Shown piece by piece: positions 10,976-26,100 of a stretch of DNA of 64,000 nt. The notes under the pieces are model-generated. The model was not told the DNA's origin. It ran no database searches and was given only the letters and a program-made list of their open reading frames with translations. The DNA is from Atriophallophorus winterbourni (Eukaryota; Platyhelminthes; Trematoda; Plagiorchiida; Microphallidae), in assembly GCA_013407085.1 (NCBI GenBank), contig JACCGJ010011166.1:33079-97078 (forward strand), written 5' to 3'. The first letter of the stretch is position 1. Every line of letters begins with the position of its first letter. The position numbers and the translations under genes were made by a program.

Positions 10976-11185
10976 CTAGTTTTGATCTCCCGATCCGTGG
11001 CAGAATGTGGTGCTTTCCTCGGAACTTCTCGATAGCTCACGCACTTGGTCGATCAACTCTGCATATTGTTCCGCTTGCTTTAGTGGGTCATATTTTGGGT
11101 CGGTGATGCAATCGTAGGCGGCTTGGATCATTCTGGTTCTCGAATCCTGGTCCACTACTACTTTCGTCAGACAGCTTTTTAATTC
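10976..11185 (-). CDS. GLT1D1: GLT1D1-like exon 10 (last)
   Basis: Acceptor TTTTAG|GAA at 11186-11187; 69 codons then TAG at 10978-10976. It continues [16 protein letters not shown] and contains [10 protein letters not shown], matching the C-terminal helix region after the EX7E domain. The tail beyond [10 protein letters not shown] is Ser-rich and not conserved. Confidence 0.82.
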   Translation of the reverse strand, partial: ELKSCLTKVVVDQDSRTRMIQAAYDCITDPKYDPLKQAEQYAELIDQVRELSRSSEESTTFCHGSGDQN

Positions 11186-14100
11186 CTAAAAGTGTGTTGT
11201 GGAAATCGATGTTATACTTTAACGCCACTGTTGAATAGGATTCATGCAACGAGACATGAAACTCAAATATAAAATCACAGAGTTATTCATGGTCAAGACG
11301 CTTAAAAAGACTTATATATTGTGTCGCTCACTCCCCTTGCACTTACGTTCCACAATTGGTTTCTGGCTGTTTGCCATCCTAAGCGTAGACAGAAAAGGTT
11401 ATATTTTATTGACTCTTGAACCAGTTGAAAATAACAACAATATTATACGCGAAAGCCATTGTTAAATAGTGTTCGTATAATGTGCATTGGCTAGTCGGTA
11501 AATTGCTGGGTGAATGCGTCGCCTCTTAGCTACAATGCCTTGAACTTCAACCTATGTGAACTAATTACCAGAAGCAAGCATTCGTCTGAGCTGGGTGAAT
11601 CTTCCAGCGTCCGTTAGAGCATATCACGGTTTATATTTGCTAAGTTGATTAACACATCAGTAGCGCCTAAACTATGTTCTTGGAACCATTCACGGAAACA
11701 ACGCGGTACAGACCACCAAACCGACGTGGCATTCGCTTCGGTCAACCGACCGTAATCAGTTCCATTTCGTATCCTAGTCTTGCTAGTTGTGACCGCTAGA
11801 ATTGGCAAAAACGATTCGTTTCATGTTCATACACTACCAGGTAAGGTGTAACAGTAGACGTTATCTGTATACAGCTGATAAGTCGAAACTTAACGTTTTG
11901 CGTTGGGGGTTGTAATTTCAGCAAAACAAATCGCAAATGGCAGTCATTGAGACATGAATATTTCGCTTTGATGCTGAAAAGCCATGGTGCTTGACCTTAC
12001 AACTCAACAAAATGGACACTGCATATATTCAAAGGGTTCGTATGCGGGTTAAGTGGTAGCCTTTGATGTTGTGAACGGTTTTAAATGTAGCGAGGATTTT
12101 AACAGAAATTGCTTGTTCGTGTACTATGTCCGGCACATTGGTTGGCGGTTCGTTCTTCATTCTATTGTATTTATCATGCTTGACGGATTCACAATGACAA
12201 GGTTTTTAACCAAGCTGTCTGAATGTAATCAGCTTGAGACCGTTCCATGTTTCAGAGCTGCCATCAAGTGAAGCGAATAAGCGTGCATATGTAATTTTGG
12301 CTTGTAGCAGTAAATCAGTTAAATATTTCGAGAGTCGATATGTCAAAAGACTAACCTGAAATGCTGGTAATTCCGTGATTAATCTGCTTTGAACATAAAC
12401 AATAACCCAGTATATGTTTGCGATTACCACGCATGACTCACCTCCGTGGTGTTGAAAACAAGTCCGTTGACCTCGTGTTGAATTAGATCGCAGTTCCCGC
12501 AATTGGATCGGGCAATAACCGGTGTGCCGAGGTGCATGGCCTTTGCGCGTGTGTAAAACAAAAGCGGTGTGTATTCACTTTTGGTTCTCATTTTTAAGCA
12601 CATACGTGATTAACGATAACAGGCAAACTTTACAACAGTGAAATCGTGTACTCGATGCAGCATAGCTCCAGGTTTTGCGCTGTTGATTTGACATCTTACG
12701 GAAGTAAACCATTGCCATGGGGTGATTACACGCGGGGATGGATAGACAAACAACGCCTGAGATATCTTACAACAAATCAAGGTCATGTTGGTAAATCAAC
12801 AAAGTGTCTTCGTCCGCAAACTAGATTGTGAGTGCGCAGCAGAATGTTACATGAAACCTCATTCGTGTTGCGTGACGCGATCAATAAAATCACTCGCGTG
12901 ATGGATATTTTCTATATATCCATCACGGATGCAAGATGGAGTTTGAAGTATGCTCTAAAGGTGTGATATCAGTTGAAATCTAAAAGTTGGCAAACAAATA
13001 AAGAGACTCATGAAAGTTGACAGTCAAACGTGAATGTTTGATTGGTTATCCACCATACCTAGTTCGAAAATTGACTGACATTATACAGGAAAATGACTGC
13101 GATAGACTAGCACGCGGTTCAGAAATGAGCATGTGTACAGATTGTGTGCATGTTTTTCTAGCAATCAATACTTGCTCCTGATAGCAGTTTCATTCGCTAC
13201 TAAACTGCTTTGGTTTGGCATTCCAAAATTCTGGGTCGACAATCAGCGAGATTCAACTAGTTGGTCCAAAGTATGAGTCATCTCAAATCATCACCGTTAA
13301 ACATTATCCGCTTGAACCAGTACGACAATGCACATATCTTCATTCGAATTGTTCGCATAACCATTCTTTCATCAATGAGATTGATCAAGTGGATTGACAG
13401 AGCAGCTGTCACCATGTCCTGTTTCCACTCTGCTCTCTGGTGCAACCGTAAGCTGGCTGGGAAAACAAAGGTGATTTTATATCGCACCTCGGCATGACAA
13501 CAAAACTCAAGCTTAACGCATTTCTTTTTGCGGAGTATCAGTCGCACACTGAACAGATCGTCCGCATGTTCGAAATAGAAAATGCAGAATTGTACAGCTG
13601 GCATATCGAACATATTCACGCTACTTCGATTGCATTGCATACATCAGCCGGGTTAGGTGGATAAATGGAAAAGATTGTTTTTGAAGGACCTACTCAATGA
13701 ACTTTCAAATCACCAGGTTAATCTTTGGATAGACCACACATGCGATGCACAGATGTTTGTAAACTTTTTCTCGATATCTACACTCAAACGACAAGAAAGC
13801 TAGCTCGTGACAGCTTACTTTAGACAGGTTTAAACGTCAGCTTCACACCGGAGAATATTAGGCATACTGTAGAGAACGCCCAATCATCGGACAAGCAGTT
13901 CCATTTGACTGGGTACAGTCAATCGCTTTGCACGTATTGTCACGTGAAGCGTCGCTGAGTCGAAAATTGTCGTGAGATTGCCATCATACACACACAGGAG
14001 TTTGTGTACAAATCGAGGGCATGAAAGCACAACTGAGCATCCTTGTTGAACCTAGACTCGACCAAATCCTGTAGCTAAAGTTCTCATATTCACTTGTTGT

Positions 14101-17100
14101 GAACTGGTTTATTTTTGGAATTATTCATAGATCAAGTAAATTTAGATTGTTCTGTAAACCGGTGTCAATAGTTCCAGTGCCAGATTGTGCTGTGCTATAA
14201 TTGCGCTAAACTATATTTCTGACCGTAAAACCAATTCACTTCTCACTTAAATCTCATATTAGTGTGAAAATAATTGTAATGCAGTTTTTACGTATTTCTT
14301 GATATTGAGACGGCTCATTTTCAGCCAAACGGGTTTGCGTGTTGGCACAACTCATCACTGGCTTGAAAATCTTTGTTGCTCTTTATTACGTTGCGTAGCT
14401 ACATGAAATCGTTAAAAGACAATGCTCTATTGAGTATCGCTAAATACAACTAACCCATGCTGATGATAAGAAAAGGAGCATTAGTGTGGTTCTAGTAACA
14501 CACCACTTTTGACAATGGGCTCTTCACCACGCGTCCAATCAATACCAATACTCATGAAGCAGTCAAGAAGATGTAATTTGATTAAAGTTACTGATAGCGG
14601 AGTTCAAACAATTCAGTTGGTTTACAAAAGATGGCGCCTGGAATTGTTTGCGTAAAATCGGCCATCGATGCATACAATCTGGCTAGTTAGCCTGGAATCA
14701 CGCATACCCTACGTGGTTTAAGCAAGAATTTTATTTTGTTATGCTAAGACGCACATATCTAGTCGCCAATTGCCCCTGAATTTACTGATCGTTTCCGTTT
14801 CGGCAACGCCTAGTTTTATCCCGAATTTTAGACGCTCCTGTCGACTAATCTCGATTTTCACCATTTTGTCGTATCGGAAAGCGAAACACGAGTATAGCTG
14901 AAATTAGGGAACACAGCCAAGGCCGAGCCGCATGGCTACATGCGATGAGCTTTCGCGACACACCACACGTTAATTGCGCTGATACGCGGCTGACGGACAC
15001 ACTTGACCGAGTGTTTTCCATTAACTAGTTCAACGGCTATATGGCCAATCACGGCGCACTGTGCCGTTTCGGTCACGTGCACTGCTATCGACCCATGGGA
15101 CGGGTTCGTGCACACTGGATTTGTCTGCGGATGAAATGCGCATTAACCATCGCATCTATTCAACAAAAAGATGGTGAGCACCAAAGCTCGAGTAGTGCTG
15201 AAACTCAGTGTAAACGACATGATTGAAAATTGAAATCAAATCTTATCCACCTAGTACTGCAGCTAGAGCGCCTCGTTAATGTGAAGAACACTTACAATCA
15301 TGTGCATGGGAAGGATATAAGCAATTGATCATGTAGGTCCTACATCCTCATCGGTGTCAGATAGTGCAAGACTAGTAAGTACAGACTGAACAAAAGAAAG
15401 TATGATTTCTACTTGGAAAAACATCATTCACGATTCACCAAAAGTAATTAGTAGGAATCGTTTGTATATGTTGGAAACAAAATTGAATCCAGTGAGGTTT
15501 AAGCGCTAGAAGTCTACTGATTAGGTTTAATCTCTTTGGATTTGAGGCGATACAAAAGAAAATTATTCTAATTTCAAGAATAACATTTCGTTTCAGCTGT
15601 AGCAACACCAACTGTTTGGGTCATGTAAGATCTGGATCCAATTACAAAGTAAATATAAATGTTGTTGCAAGTACCCTAGGTTCACTTTGTTTAACTCAAA
15701 ACACTAAAGATAGCCTTTTTGTAATCACTTCATGACTAAGGTTAGTAGGAACGCTAACGTGAAAGTCATCGTCAAGGTTTTCGATGAATTCAAAATCGGC
15801 TGTGTATAACGTGTGATGGAAAACCATTAAAATGGATAGTTCATATCGTGGTAAGTTATGAAGAACTAATTGAGAAATTATCGATTCAAGTAGCCGATTG
15901 TGCCTTTTTAAGTGGCGATAGTTGTATAACTTCATATAAACAGCTCATCTCTGGTATATTGTTGGATTATCCCAGAGTCGAGACGTACTCATTGAATGGT
16001 CTTGAGTTTGCGGATTGTCTTTGCAATCATCTCATTCTGTAGCGCATTCTGCATTTTAGCAACTCGTCTTATGTGCGTGAAATGCGGAGAGGTAACAACT
16101 TTGCTCAGCATGACAAGTCTTTGGTTTAATTTGGCGGTTGATTGCTGAAGGAAAATCATTGAACCTTGCGATAAACGGTGCGAGCTATGCTTCGAAATCA
16201 ACTATTCGCTCACGAACTTCGTTTCTTTCCTGATACGTTTTGTCCATGCGGCCAAACCTTGCTCATCTAGTATACGATTAATACGATGCGGCGTTTGCAT
16301 CGTTAATGGTGGTTACAAACAATCCTTCTCACTTTTCACAACGCACATCCGATAAAATTTTCCCGATTAAATAGGTTGCCACAACGCTGTTTGACACAAT
16401 TTAGTCAAACTAGCGTAATATGAAAAGCAAAAAATCACCAAGTACCCACTCACCTAAATCATTATGTAATGCTGGTGGGATACCATTTATTTGCTAATTG
16501 TTGTGATGTATCTGACAATTTGTTAATATGACCCGAACCAATACTCTAAACATGCTGAGCATAACTTGAATATAACATTGATTTGGGGAGAGAAAATTGT
16601 AAATCTGATACTTTTTGAATGCATATATCACGTGATACAGTTAATGTAATTCTAGTCAATGGATCATTAATGCCATGATCTAACACGCGTATTCCGGCTG
16701 TAAATTTTGATAGCTCACATTTTAATCATAACGAAAGCTCTTCTGGAGGTTTCATCATCAATTAAAACATACGTTCAATCCGAGCTCCATAGCCTAAACA
16801 CACACACAAGCAATGCAGCATTCGTCATTACAATAATCGATCGATTACATTGCTTGATTACTCTTCCCCGGGAATGTTTATGTCGCTACAACCCACGAGA
16901 TGATTTTAATCGAATAATGCAGAAACGAGTTGCAATTGTACGGGAAATTCTTGCGTCTCGGTGACTAGTACCCTTTCTATGTAATCGTTAAAAGACGGAG
17001 CTGTCATTCAACGCAAATTCATCTCTTATTACCACTGTCCCAGGAAGGAAAATGTGAATTCCAGTCAGCTGTTTGAAACGACGCACAGCAGCATTCCAAC

Positions 17101-20100
17101 CGGTTTGGACGACAGGTGGACAGGCAGTGCTGGTTACTGCGGCGTTGCATCCATTTTATACTTTGGGTTGAACAAGGCAAACTGCGCAAAACATGGCAGT
17201 TGTTCCGGCTGATTTGACTGCTTGATTAGTGTCAACAGATGTTATCGGTGCTTCATGTGTACAATGTTCCAATGCAAGGTAATTCAAAAACATTTTGCCA
17301 AGACTTACTTTTCAGGTATGCACTTCACCGCAGACATATGTTTATCACCTGATTCAGCTTATCTGAAAACGGCTTAGATTTTAAAATTTCTCTCCCGGCT
17401 TTATCAAATTTGATCATATCGATATCTGATGCGCTATTGAACGTGTCTGTTCGATGACTGCCGCAGTTTAGGATTCTATTTACTTCATAGCAATATTAAG
17501 CATGATTTGAATGCGTGCTAAACATGTTTCGTTCGGGGATCGAAAAAGCTAGCCAATTGCTGAAATTGCAATTAGCGATGTATGACTATGGAATGCAATT
17601 AGATCATGTTCTTGTAATAAAAAACATGAAGAGTGATCGATACTTCGCCAAACATTAAAACCCACCTCCATTATGGTAAGTGATTGACCTTCACTTAGAG
17701 AGCAATTAATCAACGCATCGGCGGAAAGCATGATCGCGTGGAGACGAGGTTTTTCAATGGAATTTATATGATGGACATTTCCGCTTGAGCTAAAAACACA
17801 ACGACAAGTGCGATGAGTGGATCAATATTTTCCACGGATAAAAAAACTATTCAAAAATAGGATTATATAAGTGTGTCTTGATTTTGAGATTGTGTAAAAA
17901 TACTATAATATCGAAGGGAAAAATTTGTTAGGATCATTTACATACAAGTAGTTAGCAAACACCATGAAAGTGAAGAAATCTTTGAGTGGCAGAAAACCGT
18001 CTGGAAAATCATCTGTCCAGATACGTGATTTCAAGACAGAGAAAAAGTTGCCGCTGCGTGTGTTAATGAGATTAGTTGGGAGATTAGATCTAAACGATTT
18101 CACACACGACTGCTGTGTTTATTGTCATCAAGTGGAGACAGTAGGATCAGCTCCCGTGAGCCTAGAAACAGCAGTTAAGTGGTAAACAAAGTTAGACTTG
18201 CATTCCACTGTTAAATAGGGTTCGTACGACGAACCACGATGTTCAAATACAGAATAACAAAGTGATTCATGGTCAAGCGCGCAACACATCTAGAAACAAC
18301 CAAATTATAGTGTTGCTTACATCGCACTTACACACCACAACCGGTCATCAGGTGCGGACAATGAGATTCGGTTCAGTGAGACTTGAAACTGCTTTAAAGT
18401 GATAAACGAAGTGGCATTGACGTATAACTTAGATTACTATTCTATCACCGGTTGAATACTCGCTGAAACGAATCATAGCGTTTATACCTAATGACTGCAA
18501 ACAGCCAGAATGCGATTGTGCAGTGCAAGTGCTTGGGATGTGTGCACCACAATACTCCGATCATTTTAAGCATCCTAAGCGCTTGACAGGGAATCACTCT
18601 GTGATTCTTTATTTTGGAATCATGTGATTCAATTGTGACGTTTTAACCAACGACCGTTTTCGTTACAATTCTGTCACCTCTGCAAAGATCGATGGAAAAT
18701 GTTACGAACATACAAGACGTAAAACATCGATTCTGGAATGAATGAAAGAAATGTGTTATAAGCTTGTTCCCGTTTGAATGTTCGTAGAGTTTGAACAGGT
18801 TCATGAACAGAAATGACATATCGCGTAACCACTACGTCAATGCAGTATCATAAACTTAAGTGTTCAGTGTTAGCATGCTAGTAAGAAACCGCCTGAACTT
18901 CAAGACAGATTTTACATAACGTTATCATGAACAAGCAGCTTCACAAATTGAGTTTGTGCTAAGTATTGGACAAGATATGCATGTGAGCATAAGCGGAATA
19001 CAGCAGAGCAGTTGCTTTGAATTTATCTGACCTGATCGATAATGTATGCGAGAAATCACTCGTGTCATTCGGCTGACCGAAACACATAACTCGTTAATGG
19101 CATTGCTATGACGGTCCACGGAAGGTACAAATTTGTTAAAGAATTCATCGCTATCATAAACCAAGCATTCACGTGACTTTATGTAACCAAGTGGAAGATG
19201 CGTAAAGCGTAACAAGGGTGAAATTCATATTAAAAGTCAACCTGGAATTCAATTGACAACACAAAATTAGCATTGAACAATAATACAATACTTTCGTAGC
19301 ACAAAGAATTTTGACAAGTTTCATACACATGCAGAAGATTACATCGTTTTCCCAAATAGCGTGGACTCGGCATTTCGTTGCGTGAGCTCAAATACGCGTT
19401 TCATCAGTGACTGCATGAGCGAGATGAATACCGTTAAGAATCGTGATAAGGTTCACTTGGTGCAACAAGTAATCAATCAAATCGTTCCCGAGGACAACAG
19501 CCCGGGGCCAGCTCTTGTTGATGTTTCTGCTGGACGTCTTCGGCTGGAGTCGTCCAAAACACTAAACTTTTAAGCAGATTACCTTTGACTCCTGCGCAGA
19601 GCACTTTGCTCGTAGACAGCTACGCTTTGGGAGAACACGCTAGGCTTGAAGGAACACATCCATTGACATAGTGACAGTCGTATCTTGAATACAACCTGGA
19701 TAGGCACGGCAACGAATCAAGGAGTGTTTTAAAAAGCTGGTCTACGGAGCATGTTCGCCCCAATACTACAGTGCTGTCTGTCTCATGGCTAGCAATGAGA
19801 AACGGTTTTATTCCGAATGCGTGTATTCCGGATGTTTAAATCAATCGTTTGATTGAAAAGGAACTAGGTGTATAAAGTTTTAACTTTTGGGACGTGATTA
19901 TAATGGAATCATGTGGAACGTTATCGTTTGATTATAAAGTCTTGCACATATCTTCTATCATTCTTACTGCTCCTCCGTCGGTTTGAACTGAATTTTTGAC
20001 GTATGTGGAGTCATTTCTAACAGATGTCTGTAGCACTGATTTCCATCCACGCAAAGCTTCGGGTTTCACACTTCAGTATCCGATAAGATGTCCACATTCT

Positions 20101-23100
20101 CGTCACACGAGACCAATTTTTCAAAATATTTTGGAGAAGCATTCATCCAAAAGGTATTCTTTCTATTTTATTTACTGGCACAGAAATGTACCTTTCACCG
20201 GAGACAGTCACATAACCCAATACACACACAAGTATTTGAATAGTCGATTGAAATTCGCTCAAACCTAGATGCATCGAATCTATCTGATTGGAGGAAACGT
20301 ATGAGACAAAATTTTAAATCGCATTCCTATGTAAGACTGCCCATCATGTCATTATCGCATATCGAATAAACGCATCTGACAGCAGGGATGGCGACCACAA
20401 AAATAAATCTCAGTCAGGCAATCAACATTTTACCCGACGTATATTTGAAGTGGTCAAATTTCACGAGGATGCGATTCGCTTTCTGTTTGATGCAGTTTGT
20501 ACTCACGAAACGGAGACAACGGAATTTATTTCAATGCACCTTGAATAATTCGGATGTTGAGGAAAGCCGACGCAATTTCACGATATTCGGGTTTTGAACA
20601 TAAACTTGCAGTGTCACTAACGCTAATCTATGATGGACAGCGCTTGAACTTAGTTAATAGTATCGCTGAAAATTCGTGTACTCCAATAAAGCCATTTTTC
20701 TTTTTCTTCTTAATAAAAATCAACGCAATGCGTTACAGAAAACTCCAAGCTAGGGGAAAATGAGTTTTGAACAAAATGTTGAACAAAGCGATCACTAAGG
20801 GAAATTATTGAGCCCGCATAGCGGTGTGATTGTACTGCCCTCCACTGAATCGATACAATCAATATATCGACATCGATATGTATGTATATTTATCACCTAC
20901 GAACAATATTTTGGTATTATTATTGTTATTTTATTATACGGATATGGATAGAAATAGTTGTTTTATAATGACATTCGCTTACCTTCTAACTGCGTTCAGG
21001 AAGAGTTCGATTTCCAAAGTATTTTCTTCCTGTTGGTTAAATGAAATGGATCACAGCGCATTAAATGACTTTGTCGAACAGCAAGCAGTTCGCCTACTAA
21101 TCAAAGTAACTGTTATTGATAGCTTGATCGATCATTTACATGATTTGTTTCGTGAAAAGTGTTCCACTCGGCTCTCAGTTATCAAATACACTCAAGATTG
21201 ATCAGAAATATCAACAACGAAGAATTACTACAGAAAATGCATATATGGAAGAGTGGCTTGGGTATGAACATTTTGCCCGAACATTTACGTTACGATTCAA
21301 AAATTATAGGCATAAACAGCGAGTGATCGAAATGATTTTTGATAATGGTAAGAAATCTGACACTTCGGTTACGATATGTATTGAGTTTCATGGAGATAAA
21401 TATGAAAGTAATAAGTTAGAATTGATTAGATTCAAGAAATCGCTTTTGATTCAGGAGCTCAAGTTTGGGTAACTTTAGTGTGACTCAACGAGCAAACATG
21501 CATCAGTCAATTCTCATCTGTTTGCTCTGTTTTCGTTTCATTCTACATAAATTATTGAATCTTATTTGATCATAAATTAATTAAATCACTCACTCAAACT
21601 TACGCCCACTGAATAGACTGCTGCTCACTCTGAACCAGTATGTGGTAGCTTTGAAAGAGATTGCTCAATTTTCTGCAAGCTTCTAAAACTTTGACCTCAA
21701 TCTCCTAAAAAGACAACGACGAAATTTTACAGGGACAACAGTGCTAGTCAAATCATCTCCTAACTGTTTCTTCCTTATTCTTCACACCCATTGACAAAGT
21801 TATCATTGGAATTATTCCTTAACAGCAATATCACCATCGCCGAAAGTCGGGGGTTCTTCCAACTGCACAGAATTGATCATAAATGATGCATTACATACAC
21901 GATGAGCACCAGTTTAACTTTTGACTTACATACTTGAATGATGATTACGTTTTGAAGAATATTCCGTAAAATCTGTTTCCATCAACTCGCATGATCCAAG
22001 GTGTATGTTGGTGTTGTTGGGCTCCTTAGTTCGATGCCGGCCATGGATGTACATCAAACGCGTATGATGTTTTTACGCTCCACAGATTATTGAATGACTG
22101 AACAGTCTGATTCGGAAGTGACAATCAGTCCCGCAGCGTTCATAGCGATAGGCAGAACTCGGTCGATTGGCGTCAGTTGCACACTGGCAACGTGACCTAC
22201 GCTGTATCTGTTCCTCCCCAGCTTGCAGACGACGCTTTACACCGTTTCTTCAAAGTAAGTGGTCAAGAACAAGTTTTTCACAACTCGTTGGGTCAATGCC
22301 GAGAACATTCGTATCTCTGTTGCAAACTTCTTTGTATTTCAAGTGAGGCGCTGCCCGAAATGTAGAGTAGATCTTTCGAAATATTTGAGTTGCATCAAAT
22401 TTGCTTCCCAAATAAAATTTAACTACGGCAACAAACTATGTATCCGGCACCAAGGTGAATCTAATTTTTTACTGTTCCGCACCCAAACAAAAATAGCAGC
22501 TGCTAATAACCTCACACCGGGCGAAATGTTCGGCAAAAAATCATTTAAAATTCGGACAAAAATTTAAAACTATAGATTTTTAAACCCAAGTCCAAGACTT
22601 GGTACGCGCCATTCTGTCAACGCGCGTCGATCGATCGATAAAAACAACCTTGTGAACTAGTTTTAGGACAAGATTAATTTTAACCAGCAATGTCCGTAAT
22701 TCATGCTGTTTAAGAATATGAATAAAAATTTCACGGGCACTGGTCTTTCGCTGTTTTCGAAGTAAGTGTTCACAAGCAATTGATTTGTGCATGAACATGG
22801 TGCGCAATAAAAGATTGATTTTGCAGTGACGATTTGGTACAGTTCATCAATCATCTAGATTGCCAAACATCCTCTTAACGCCCGCGTAATTGATGGGCTA
22901 TTTTCTTAAAACTGGTTGATTGAGAAATTTCCAAGGTTGCATGGTTGTCATGGCTATACCGTTTATGGGGATAATCTCACAATTTCAAACTACTCCGATG
23001 GCATGCATCTCATATAGCCTGTGACCACAGAGTCCAGTCCATTACCTACATTCGTAGTCCTGCGTGACCCGGTGGAGGTGGCTAACTGGCGCCTGAAAAC

Positions 23101-26100
23101 CATTTTGCTTCGAGCAGGTCGAGTTTGCAAGTTCATGAAGGCGGTCCAACTGGGAAAAGAAAAACACTAATGCCACGGATGCAACAAATACATGTTGAAA
23201 GCTATGGCTCGAGTGGCGTGAAGCTGATCGCCTCTGACTGTTTTAGACGGCTACCACCCGCCTCAAACTTAAAACACCTTCAATTAAGTCACTCTCTGGT
23301 AATCAGATTGTTGGCTAAGTTCAGCAGATAGGAAGAAAGGTCGAGAACTTCTCTTCTCTTTACTCTAAGGATAGAACATTTTTACCACATGCACTTAAAG
23401 ATGTTGATCGTTTGCCAACGATTAAACACCTAGATAATCCTTCTACTCTTGAAGATCTCATTAGAGTTATTGACCGTTTAGAGAATGGAAAGGCTCCTTG
23501 GTAATGACAGAATTTCACCTGAGTTCATCTCAGGCTGTAGGACTGCTTCAATACAGCCACTTTACCGTTTGATACTTCAGTGCTGGCTGGAGGAGTGTGT
23601 TACTCAAGAGATGAGAGCCACCCAGATCATCAAGTTATTTAAGAATTAGAGTCGTCAAGACGACTGCAACAATTAATGAGGAATCTCTTTTCTAAATGTT
23701 GTAGGTAAATTGCTGGCTGAGGTTTTACAGATTCGGCAACAGGAATTAGCTAATAGAGTTTACTTATGAGATAAATAAGGCTTCATCGGGAAAGATCAAA
23801 CGAAAATTCGATCTTTGAATGAAAAGTTTCTAGAAAAGTTTAAAGAATAACGTATGCAAATATACGCTGTTTTTATTAATTTAACGAGCGCAATCAGCCA
23901 TTTCTTTCAAAAATGCTTCGTAAGACCACTTTTTAGATGCTTCTGGAGAAGCCGCCTTTTTATTTGCACCAGTCTTTCTAGAACTGTCGCTGACAATCCT
24001 CGGTGAGATGCTTAGACCAAACCGTTTTGAAGGTGCATAAACCACTGGCCTTCGGCGCATACCCAACCATAGCGACGATAACTATTGGCGCACATTCAAG
24101 TATAATACGCGGCTCGACAATCTCACGCTTCCGAACTTTCTAGCCAGGTCTATAATCATCTCTAACGATATGCGTCATCCCAGCCTTGTAACGCAAGAGA
24201 GCAGTCAGGTTGGGAGGCAGGAAGCGCCTATCTTTTCGAAATACTCCGCACTTTCCACGTATACGTCGGCTCTGCTTTATAGGGGTAAAACCCAATGATC
24301 CATCCCGGGGTGCTGAAAATTCTCGATGTGACATGTTGCGTGAAAACGTTGAAATCAAGAAGTCGACCATTGAACAAACCGCATTTGCGACACAAATACG
24401 CTTGCGAAAGAGATAAGAAAGCTTTTGATAATGACCTCACAATCCGCGAAGAACTTGCTATTGACCACTAACTATGGGAGCACTGAGTGAAACGTCGTCT
24501 GCAGTATGGCGAAGAGCAGATACAGCACTTGACTGCAAAGCATTGATCACTCCGTCAGCATGCAACTGATATCGTTTGACTTGGTAATAACTATCGCCGT
24601 GAGTGCGGCGGAGGAGATTGTTCTTCACGACTCGGACTGTTTAATTATTCCAAAAGCTGTGCTAAATAAAAACAACATGCGCTTTTGATGTATATCAATG
24701 GTAGACGTTGACCGATTGACACCAAAAACGTGTAGCGTTGATAGCTACTTCAACGTAGGTCGATATGGGTCGTCAAGTTGTATCTGTACTAAATGAAGAA
24801 GGGTGTTTCATACGATCGAATTGACTTTCTATCTAACATCATAAAGCCAGGGAACTATTTTCCTACCATACATTGTATATGTACATGTACTTCACAATAT
24901 GAATACCAGGCTCAGTATGGAGAAGTTATATGCAAGACTCGCATCTCATTTAATTAGAATATTTCAGTAAAATCTCACACGGAATTGCCAATTTTGATAT
25001 AATTACATTTTCATATGCGTATTTTGAGTGTAGTTTTCAGTCGTGAGCAATAAACAGAGGCGAGAGAGAGCAAAATCGCTGGCTGTTGAAATAATCACGC
25101 TTCGACCGGTAGGGTGAAAGGTGACATGGAGATAATCTCGCTGTCCTGATCAGTGAATCCTGTTTTGACGACCGCGTACCGATGAAGCGTCACGTAGTTA
25201 GAGTGAACTGGATACACGACCCGATAGGTTTAAATTTTTTGTGTGAATCCGAGAGTTGGGTCGCAGCATAAACAAAATTTCGTTCCAAATGTTTAAAAAG
25301 CTGTACATCGTAAACAGAAAGTTAGTAAGCAATCCATCACACGGTGAATTACACCAATGACACTGGTTATAATTAAAAACCGCTAGTGAGGCGGTGGTCA
25401 AAGCTGCTCTTTACAGCTTCTAGAACTCCTTAATCGCCGAGCCTCTGGACAAAAGCTGTCAAATAGATTCCCGTTTTTAAACTATCATGTGAAAGCAATA
25501 GGGAACCAGCATGTGAGCGTAAATATTCTCCAAACTCTGCCAATATAACGTGTGCTGTTAAAGTCAAAATGATTTATGCGTGCACCGATTAGAAAAAAAA
25601 GCAATCATAAGTATTGCTGAAAGAATGCGCATTTACAGACAACTTGTCTATCAATTGTATCACACTGGTTAGCTATCCTTTGTCCTTATCGGCAGTAATT
25701 CTCAACCAACACGGTATCAGGGACTAGCCTGTAGGTCATGAATTAAAACGGTTGATATAAATTTATATTGCCCAAAAGACGCAAGTTCATATGTTCATTC
25801 AGACGAGGTAGTTGGTTATAACTTTGCTGAACTATGTGAGCGAAAACCTATTCAAAATTCATCAAATCTGAGTACGTTTCACTGTGATCGAACATAACTG
25901 CGAAGTTGATTGAGAAATTTGTTTGACAAACGGGTCGATTAGACTATTTAACTCGAAGGCTGCAATTTAGGTCTAACAAATGAATGAGGCTGCTGCTTTC
26001 GGTCACATTCGGTCGTTGTTGATCACGGTTGTATATAGCAAACGTATCACTATTTCGTGCCATACAGTGCTTCAATCACTAAACAAGCTCATTCTGGCGG

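Noticed and set aside
13278..13640. 120-codon - ORF in GLT1D1 intron 8
   Set aside because: Contains HADD by chance, but no other RT block is nearby; exons 8 and 9 join in phase across it.
18925..19215. - strand ORF with [20 protein letters not shown], at first taken as a GLT1D1 exon
   Set aside because: Exons 7 (32866) and 8 (17789) join in exact phase across it, and the real N-terminal exon is at 54204. No suitable acceptor was found.
20830..21472. Two overlapping + ORFs (123 and 110 codons)
   Set aside because: No motif, no clear splice signals, and the region is AT-rich intron. Chance ORFs cannot be excluded.
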